Source of the DNA: Brachybacterium endophyticum
GTDB lineage: Bacteria; Actinomycetota; Actinomycetes; Actinomycetales; Dermabacteraceae
NCBI RefSeq assembly: GCF_003130585.1
Contig: NZ_QFKX01000002.1
Span: 124,001-188,000, forward strand
Length of the DNA stretch: 64,000 bases
Direction of reading: 5' to 3'
Below, one piece after another: positions 58,503-64,000 of this stretch. Position numbers and translations under genes: made by a program. Under the pieces are notes generated by a model. It was not told the DNA's origin, ran no database searches, and saw only the letters and a program-made list of their open reading frames with translations. The stretch's first letter is position 1; every line of letters starts with the position of its first letter.

Positions 58503-59033
58503 CTAGGCGAGCTCGCGCACCATCACCGCCATGCGCAGTCCGACGACCTTCAGGTCCGCCTCGTTCCCGGCGAACGGCACCGTCTCGCCGGTGGCGACGA
58601 AGCCGCGCCGCGCGTACCAGGCCTTCAGCTCCGGCCGGGACTCGAGCACCCGGATGTTCAGGCGCGCCACGCCCTCCGCCGCTCGACGTCTGGCCTGCTC
58701 CTCCATCAACGCACCGCCGACGCCGCCGGCCTGCACGGTGGGGTCGACGGCGAAGAGCCCGAGCTCGGCGCCGTCCTCGTGGAGCTCGGTGTAGCAGCAG
58801 CCGACGATGCTCTCGTCCCGCTCGGCGACCAGCAGCAGGTGCACGTCGTCCTCGATCGCCGCGCGCACGTCGGCCGCTGCGGCGCGGTCCCCGCCCACCA
58901 GGTGCTCCTCGGTGGTCCAGCCGCCCTGGGTGCGGTACGCACGGTTGACCACGGTGACGATCGCGTCGACGTCCGCGGGGCCGGCCTCGCGGATCGCCGG
59001 TGCGGTTCGCGGGGAGGCGTCGGGGGCGGTCAC
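58503..59033 (-). CDS. GNAT-family N-acetyltransferase
   Basis: A 176-residue acetyltransferase. IREAGPADVDAIVTVVNRAY starts the fold, ELGLFAVDPTVQAGGVGGALM is the acetyl-CoA pyrophosphate-binding motif A, and YARRGFVATGE is motif B. The GTG start overlaps the stop of the DUF2183 gene (GTGA), making it the last gene of a three-gene operon. Target unknown. Confidence 0.87.
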   Translation of the reverse strand: MTAPDASPRTAPAIREAGPADVDAIVTVVNRAYRTQGGWTTEEHLVGGDRAAAADVRAAIEDDVHLLLVAERDESIVGCCYTELHEDGAELGLFAVDPTVQAGGVGGALMEEQARRRAAEGVARLNIRVLESRPELKAWYARRGFVATGETVPFAGNEADLKVVGLRMAVMVRELA

Positions 59034-60094
59034 GGGATGAGGTCCTCTCGGCGCAGGGCGTGCAGAAGGGCATGGCCGTTGGGTCCCTGCACCCAGACCA
59101 CGTCGGAGTCGGCCGGCAGATCGGGATGGCGCCGGGCGCGCAGGCCGCTCGAGAGCACCTGTTCGCTCTCGGTGAGCTCGCGGATCGCGACCGCGGCGAC
59201 GTTCTGCGGGTGGGAACGGGCGAAGGCCGCGTAGATCGCGGGATCGTGCTGGCCGTCGTCCCCGATCAACAGCCACTTCGTGTCGGGGAACTCCCGCGCC
59301 AGCTGCTCCAGGGTGCGTTCCTTGTGCTCCCGGCCGGAGCGGAAGAAGCCGGTGTTCGTCGGCCCCCAGTCGGTCAGCAGCAGCGGTCCGTCGGGGTAGC
59401 CGTTCTTGTACAGGAAGCGCTGCAGCACCGGGAACACGTTCCAGGCGCCGGTGGAGAGGTAGACGAACGGGGCCGACGGACTGCTCCGGGCGACGTGCTG
59501 GTAGAGGTTCGCCATCCCGGGCACGGCGCGCCGGGAGGTCTGCGGTATGACGAAGGCGTTCCAGAACGCCAGCAGCGGACGCGGCAGCCAGGTGACGACG
59601 ACCGTGTCGTCGATGTCGCTGACGATGCCGAAGTCGCCCTCGGTGCTGTGCACGTGCACCTCGGCGGTGACGACGTTCTCCGAGGTGGTCGAGATCCGCG
59701 CGATGTGCACGCCGGGCTCGAGATCCGCCTCGAGCTGCACGTCCAGCAGCCCCGAACGGTCGGAGCGGGCGAGGAAGACGGAGTCACCCAGCTCGATGCG
59801 CACGTCTCGGTGGGGTGCGACCTGGGAGAGGAAGCTGCGCCATCCGCGCACGGCCATCGAGCGCATGTCCCAGACCGGCTGGTCATGGTAGTCCGACGGG
59901 GCGGTGGGGCGTGCCCACAGCACGCGCGCGATCACGCGGACCCGGCCGGGGGTGCCGAAGCCCGTGAACGGCTTGATCCGCAGCACCCACCCGAAGGTGT
60001 CCAGGAGGCCGGCGACCGCGGCATTCTTGACGTCCTCGATCCTCGCGGACCAGTGGGGCTGCAGAGCCGCGGACTCCGGCTGCACGCGGGTCAC
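59030..60094 (-). CDS. DUF2183 (App1-like) phosphatidate phosphatase family protein
   Basis: A 354-residue protein with the App1/DUF2183 catalytic domain. The HAD-like DxDxT motif is D160-I-D-D-T164 in VSDIDDTVVV. Downstream elements PFVYLSTGAWNVFPVLQRFL, GPLLLTDWGPTNTGFFRSG and KWLLIGDDGQHDP complete the family pattern. Yeast App1 dephosphorylates phosphatidate; the bacterial role is unknown. The GTG start overlaps the stop of the upstream GNAT gene and its stop overlaps the start of another GNAT gene, so all three are coupled. Confidence 0.88.
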   Translation of the reverse strand: MTRVQPESAALQPHWSARIEDVKNAAVAGLLDTFGWVLRIKPFTGFGTPGRVRVIARVLWARPTAPSDYHDQPVWDMRSMAVRGWRSFLSQVAPHRDVRIELGDSVFLARSDRSGLLDVQLEADLEPGVHIARISTTSENVVTAEVHVHSTEGDFGIVSDIDDTVVVTWLPRPLLAFWNAFVIPQTSRRAVPGMANLYQHVARSSPSAPFVYLSTGAWNVFPVLQRFLYKNGYPDGPLLLTDWGPTNTGFFRSGREHKERTLEQLAREFPDTKWLLIGDDGQHDPAIYAAFARSHPQNVAAVAIRELTESEQVLSSGLRARRHPDLPADSDVVWVQGPNGHALLHALRREDLIP

Positions 60095-60576
60095 ACGCTG
60101 CGCGACATCTTGATCCAGGAGGAGCGAGGATCGTCCGCCTCGACCTCCCAGCGGTCGCCGGTGTCGGCGAAGCCGAGAGCCTCGTAGGTCTTGCGGGCGC
60201 TGGTGTTCTCGGGGCCGACGTACAGGGTGACGGTGTCGGCGCCGTCCTCGTTGGCCCACGAGCAGACGGCCTCGGCGAGCTTCTGGGCGATGCCGCTCTT
60301 GCGCGCATTGGGCGTCACCCACATGGCCTGGAGCTCGCGCTCGTTGTCCGGGGAGTCGGCCTCGTGGCGGCTGGCGACGACGGCAACGGGCTGCTCGTTC
60401 TCGAGGGCCAGGAACCAGGCCGCATCCTGCACACGGGTCGTCCAGGCGTCGTCGTCGTAGGTGCTCTCCCGCTCCCACGACTGCCCGAAGGCGTCGGGGT
60501 CGGTCGAGAGCGAACGCAGCCGGATCTCGCGGACGAGTGACCAGTCGTCCTCGCGTGCACGGATGATGTCGACCAT
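60091..60576 (-). CDS. GNAT-family N-acetyltransferase
   Basis: A 161-residue acetyltransferase. IIRAREDDWSLVREIRLRSL opens the fold, QAMWVTPNARKSGIAQKLAEA is the acetyl-CoA-binding motif A (R-x-x-G-I-A form) and TSARKTYEALGFADTGD motif B. ATG 60576 follows GGAGGAG. TAGAAT at 60644-60639 is a good -10 box for the three-gene operon that follows. Divergent from the tyrosine phosphatase gene. Confidence 0.88.
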   Translation of the reverse strand: MVDIIRAREDDWSLVREIRLRSLSTDPDAFGQSWERESTYDDDAWTTRVQDAAWFLALENEQPVAVVASRHEADSPDNERELQAMWVTPNARKSGIAQKLAEAVCSWANEDGADTVTLYVGPENTSARKTYEALGFADTGDRWEVEADDPRSSWIKMSRSV

Positions 60577-60750
60577 GGTCTCCTCCGGTTCGTTCGGGTT
60601 GGCGTCGGGACGAGCGGCCCCGCGCTCACCCGCTGTCGATTCTACCTGGGAGAGGTCATCGAGCAGTACGGTCGCCGCCCCGAGGTCGGTCCCACCTTGC
60701 CATATCCAGGTGTGGCCGCGCAGGGTTCCCCGGACTGTCACAATGGCGCC

Positions 60751-61311
60751 GTGCCCGATTTCCGCGTTCTGACCGTCTGCACGGGGAACATGTGTCGTTC
60801 CCCCGCGGCGGCCGTCATCCTGCGTCAGGGCCTGAACCAGGCCGGGCTGGGGGAGCGGATCGAGGTCGGGTCGGCCGGCACCAGCTGGGACTCCGAGGGC
60901 ATGCCGATGGACGATCGCACCGTGAAAGCGCTGGTGCGCGCGGGATACGAGAAGCCCTTCGAGCACACCGCCCGCACCGTCCACCAGTCCGAGCTGGTGA
61001 CCTGGGACCTGGTGCTCGCGATGACGGCGGAGCACGCCGCGACCATCCGCCGCAAGGTCGATCAGATCGCCGACGAGGATGCGCATCCGGACGTGCTGCT
61101 GTGGCGCCAGTTCGATCCCGTCGTCCCCGCGAACGCGCGCGAGGAGGAGATGGCGGTGCCGGACCCCTGGTACGAGGGCCAGAAGGCCTTCGATCGCACG
61201 GTGCTGGCGATGATCCGCTCGATGCCCTCGCTCGTGGTCTACCTCAAGACGCAGCTGGCCTCCGTGGACCGCGCCGCAGCGCGACTGCAGGGAACCGCCG
61301 GCACGGTCTGA
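60751..61311 (+). CDS. Low-molecular-weight protein-tyrosine phosphatase family
   Basis: A 186-residue cytoplasmic phosphatase. The P-loop CTGNMCRSP has C10 and R16, and the general acid is D138 in VPDPWY. The length fits the bacterial group that includes polysaccharide-linked phosphatases. GTG 60751 is preceded by CACAAT (60739-60744) and 6 nt, so probably leaderless, though no good -35 was found. It stands alone, without an adjacent tyrosine kinase or exopolysaccharide cluster, so its partner is unknown. Confidence 0.9.
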   Translation: MPDFRVLTVCTGNMCRSPAAAVILRQGLNQAGLGERIEVGSAGTSWDSEGMPMDDRTVKALVRAGYEKPFEHTARTVHQSELVTWDLVLAMTAEHAATIRRKVDQIADEDAHPDVLLWRQFDPVVPANAREEEMAVPDPWYEGQKAFDRTVLAMIRSMPSLVVYLKTQLASVDRAAARLQGTAGTV

Positions 61312-61386
61312 CGGCGGGATGCTGACCGGGTGACGGCGTCACCCTCGGCCCGTCGGGCCTCGACCGATCGAGACTCGTCCGCTGCC

Positions 61387-62838
61387 TCAGTGGCGACGGT
61401 GGAAGATCTGCTTGAGCCCGGCGGCGCGGTGGGTGCCGCGGCGGCCCAGCCAGGAGGCGGCCGTGAACCCGGCCGCGGTCAGGAAGGCGACGCCCAGGGT
61501 CACGATGAACACCTGGCGGATGCGGCCCATGGCGCTGGAGTCCTCACCGCCGATGGAGCTGAACAGCTTGACCAGCGGGCCGCCGCCATCATCCGCGGTG
61601 GTCACCGTGGTGGGGCCGCTCGAGGTGTTGTCGTCCTCGATGGTCGCCGCCGCCTGCGTGGCGTCGTCCGAACTCGTCGTCGGCTGGTCCGAGGTCTGCT
61701 GGGGCTTCTCGGAGGTCTTCTCCTCCGTCGGCTCCTTCGACTTCTCCTCGGGCTGCTTCGTGGGCTCGTCCGACGTCTCGTGGGCCTTCGTCTCCTCGTC
61801 GTCCTGCGGCGAGCCGAGCTCGATCTCGTCAGAGCGATCGTCCGACGTCGGGGACGACGGCACCTCGGAGGTGTTCGAGGGGCTCTCGGACCCCCCGTCC
61901 GACGGGGTGGCCGAGGACGAGGAGCTGCTGGACGACGACGACTCCGAGGTCGACGGGCTGCTCGCGTCCTCCGGGGGCACGCGGCCCGTGTCTGACGGTG
62001 AGCCCGTGCCGCCACCTTCGCCACCGCCGTCACTGGGGTCGGTTGCGGTCGGGGGCTCGGAGTCGTCGTCTCCGGGTGTGGTCGGCGATGGGGTCTCGGG
62101 CTCGTCGCCGTCGGGACTGGTGACCTCGAACGTCGTGGTCACGGGCTTCGAAGTAGCGCCGCTTCCTGAGGTGGCAGTGACTCGGTAGTTACCTTTCGTC
62201 GCATCCGCATCAGTTCGGAACTTCGCGGAGAACGAGCCCTTCGAGCTCGGGCTCTCAGATGCCGTCTTGAGCACGGCGCCCTGTGGGTTCTCCAACTTGA
62301 CCGCGACCTTCACCCCGGCAGGGAAGTGGCTTCCCTCGACCTCCACGGGATTTCCGGCAACGAGAGGATCGTCGGAGTTGAGCGAAAGGGTGGGGCGATC
62401 GGTAGGAGTTCCGTCGGACGGAGACTCACTCGTCGGCGGCGTGTCACTCGAAGTCTTCGGAGGTGTATTGCTCGAAGGCGTGCCAGTGCCCGGCGAAGAA
62501 CTTTCGCTTTGTTGAGGATCGTTACCCCCCGACGTGGCCTCAGGCTCGACCTTCGGAGGCTTCTCCGGGCCGTTCGACTTCCGTTGAGTCGTCTCACTCA
62601 GCCCGTCGCTCTGCTCCTGCGTCGGGGCCTTCTCCTCGGCAGTGGACCCCGCGTCCGAGGAGCTGTTGTCACTCGCCTCGGCGACCGCCTGGGTCGTCGG
62701 GGTGCTCGAGGCTGTGTCCGCGATGGCGGGGGAGAGGCCCACGCCGAGCGCAGCGAGCGCGATCACGGACGCGGCGCGCAGGTGCATGCGGCCCGCGCGG
62801 GCGTCACGTCCAGTGCGTACGTGTGCGGTGCGTCGCAT
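61387..62838 (-). CDS. Ser/Thr-rich surface protein with one Ig-like domain and C-terminal membrane anchor
   Basis: A 483-residue exported protein I cannot assign. A long basic signal sequence (residues 1-42, cleavage near SPAIA-DT) is followed by a Ser/Thr/Pro/Glu-rich stalk to about 145, one Ig-like beta domain (about 147-240, PTLSLNSDDPLVAGNPVEVEG to TTTFEV), a second acidic low-complexity stalk with a run of ten Ser, and a membrane helix IRQVFIVTLGVAFLTAAGF with a basic tail. There is no LPXTG sorting motif, so the helix is the anchor. ATG 62838 follows GAGGAGG. Base composition is less GC-rich in the Ig-like segment than in the stalks. Confidence 0.8.
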   Translation of the reverse strand: MRRTAHVRTGRDARAGRMHLRAASVIALAALGVGLSPAIADTASSTPTTQAVAEASDNSSSDAGSTAEEKAPTQEQSDGLSETTQRKSNGPEKPPKVEPEATSGGNDPQQSESSSPGTGTPSSNTPPKTSSDTPPTSESPSDGTPTDRPTLSLNSDDPLVAGNPVEVEGSHFPAGVKVAVKLENPQGAVLKTASESPSSKGSFSAKFRTDADATKGNYRVTATSGSGATSKPVTTTFEVTSPDGDEPETPSPTTPGDDDSEPPTATDPSDGGGEGGGTGSPSDTGRVPPEDASSPSTSESSSSSSSSSSATPSDGGSESPSNTSEVPSSPTSDDRSDEIELGSPQDDEETKAHETSDEPTKQPEEKSKEPTEEKTSEKPQQTSDQPTTSSDDATQAAATIEDDNTSSGPTTVTTADDGGGPLVKLFSSIGGEDSSAMGRIRQVFIVTLGVAFLTAAGFTAASWLGRRGTHRAAGLKQIFHRRH

Positions 62839-63335
62839 GCGCCTCCTCTCGTCGCGTCACGCTGGGCGGCTCGCCGGTCGGCGATCCGTCATCGGTCGGG
62901 GTTCCCACGTGGTGGGGTCAATGCTCTGCGGAACGATACATGGCGGGCGTTTCCCACGGGGCTTGCTTCGTCTTTGCAGGTCAGCGGTATTCGTCCTGAC
63001 CTGACGAAGGGTTTGAGCGGGTTTGTGCGGGGGTTGTCCGTGGTGCCTTTGCCGAGTCGTTACTATTCCTTGGCCAACTACCACCCTGCCTTGTTCGGCC
63101 GGATCGCGCAATGACCGTGTGCATGAGCGCTCATCGCCGGGAGCGGCCTGGGAGGAGTCCTGGCATCTCCGGAGGGGCTCCGGCGTACCCCCGGCGGACG
63201 CGCCGAGCCGCAGGCCCGGGCTCGGAACGCCCGTTCGTGCGCTCACCGGCCGGACATCGGACGTCAGACTACTGGAGAGTAACCGCGACCGGCGTGTTGC
63301 CCTCGTGGAGTCCTGGGGAAGGAGGTCACGAGGCG
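62839..63335. other. Intergenic region between pgm and the surface-protein gene
   Basis: 497 bp, both neighbours on the minus strand. Close to pgm are two hairpins: CCGAGCC/GGCTCGG (63203-63225) and CCGGAG-GGG-CTCCGG (63169-63183), possible terminators without T tracts. ATGAGCGCTCAT at 63123-63134 is a perfect 12-bp palindrome, a good operator candidate. The part 62930-63110 is less GC-rich than its surroundings and probably holds the surface-protein promoter and a long leader. I found no riboswitch motif or gene. Confidence 0.55.
63123..63134. promoter_or_regulatory. Perfect 12-bp palindrome, candidate operator
   Basis: ATGAGCGCTCAT, symmetric with no spacer, about 285 bp upstream of the surface-protein start on the minus strand. 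Half-sites of this form suit small dimeric repressors. No regulator gene is adjacent. Confidence 0.4.

Positions 63336-64000
<665 letters not shown>

Noticed and set aside
62839..63335. A riboswitch (for example a cyclic-di-AMP type) in the long leader of the surface-protein gene
   Set aside because: None of the conserved core motifs I know could be found, and the gene is not one typical of such control by sequence.

Overview
The window reads as chromosome of a very high-GC actinobacterium. Signs of this are dense genes with GTG/TTG starts, ATGA/GTGA stop-start overlaps, TANNNT-type -10 boxes placed directly before start codons, and actinobacterial families such as DUF6318. The flavour is Micrococcales (Dermabacteraceae/Brachybacterium-like); the genus is an inference from general knowledge, not a search. 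No rRNA, tRNA, CRISPR array, phage or intact insertion sequence was seen. Most of the window is transport, small-molecule enzymes and their regulators.

Layout. 1-4.75 kb: the N-terminal part of a type II NADH dehydrogenase, an M20 amidohydrolase and an S9 prolyl-oligopeptidase-type peptidase. 4.9-10.1 kb: a complete oligopeptide-type ABC importer (binding lipoprotein, two permeases, fused double ATPase), which fits the flanking peptidases. 10.4-14.2 kb: an OpuC/ProU-type osmoprotectant importer. 14.2-16.1 kb: MarR repressor divergent from an MFS exporter. 16.3-20.3 kb: DUF1697, ABM monooxygenase, aldo/keto reductase, GNAT and a flavin disulfide reductase. 20.4-22.4 kb: GntR regulator with an MFS permease, behind a double palindromic operator. 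22.5-23.9 kb: a DmoA-like flavin monooxygenase. 24.1-28.3 kb: a ROK regulator - sugar MFS - cytoplasmic sulfatase operon. 28.3-33.3 kb: a cupin and the SbcD-SbcC nuclease pair. 33.5-39.7 kb: a secreted beta-propeller/beta-trefoil protein, FabH, DUF456, a methyltransferase, a frameshifted membrane protein and DUF6318. 39.9-43.8 kb: a heterodimeric ABC exporter. 43.9-46.6 kb: a polar amino-acid ABC importer. 46.7-53.3 kb (minus): a second oligopeptide-type importer in one operon with an acyl-CoA-dehydrogenase-fold monooxygenase. 53.6-56.0 kb: a FadR-type regulator divergent from a GntP gluconate permease. 56.4-64 kb: PAP2 phosphatase, aldo/keto reductase, two GNATs around a DUF2183 phosphatase, a low-molecular-weight tyrosine phosphatase, a Ser/Thr-rich surface protein and the C-terminal part of phosphoglucomutase.

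How the genes work together. Nine multigene units are organised by stop-start overlap, so translational coupling is the rule. About eleven first genes of transcription units have a -10-like hexamer only 6-7 nt before the start codon, which predicts leaderless mRNAs. Sulfur-related chemistry recurs (sulfatase, DmoA-like monooxygenase, SfnB/DszC-fold flavoprotein with importer) but in three separate loci.

The most unusual structure is intergenic: three 56-bp near-palindromes (35431-35486, 56093-56148, 56295-56350) share a core and carry compensatory base changes in their stems, so they form a small interspersed, structure-conserved repeat family lying beyond the 3' ends of genes. A fourth, unrelated, perfect 25-bp-arm palindrome is at 16220-16277. 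Other curiosities are a 7 x 8-bp tandem repeat, a duplicated 36-bp unit, a hexamer microsatellite inside a permease gene, and a single-base frameshift at a G run in a PH-like membrane protein gene.
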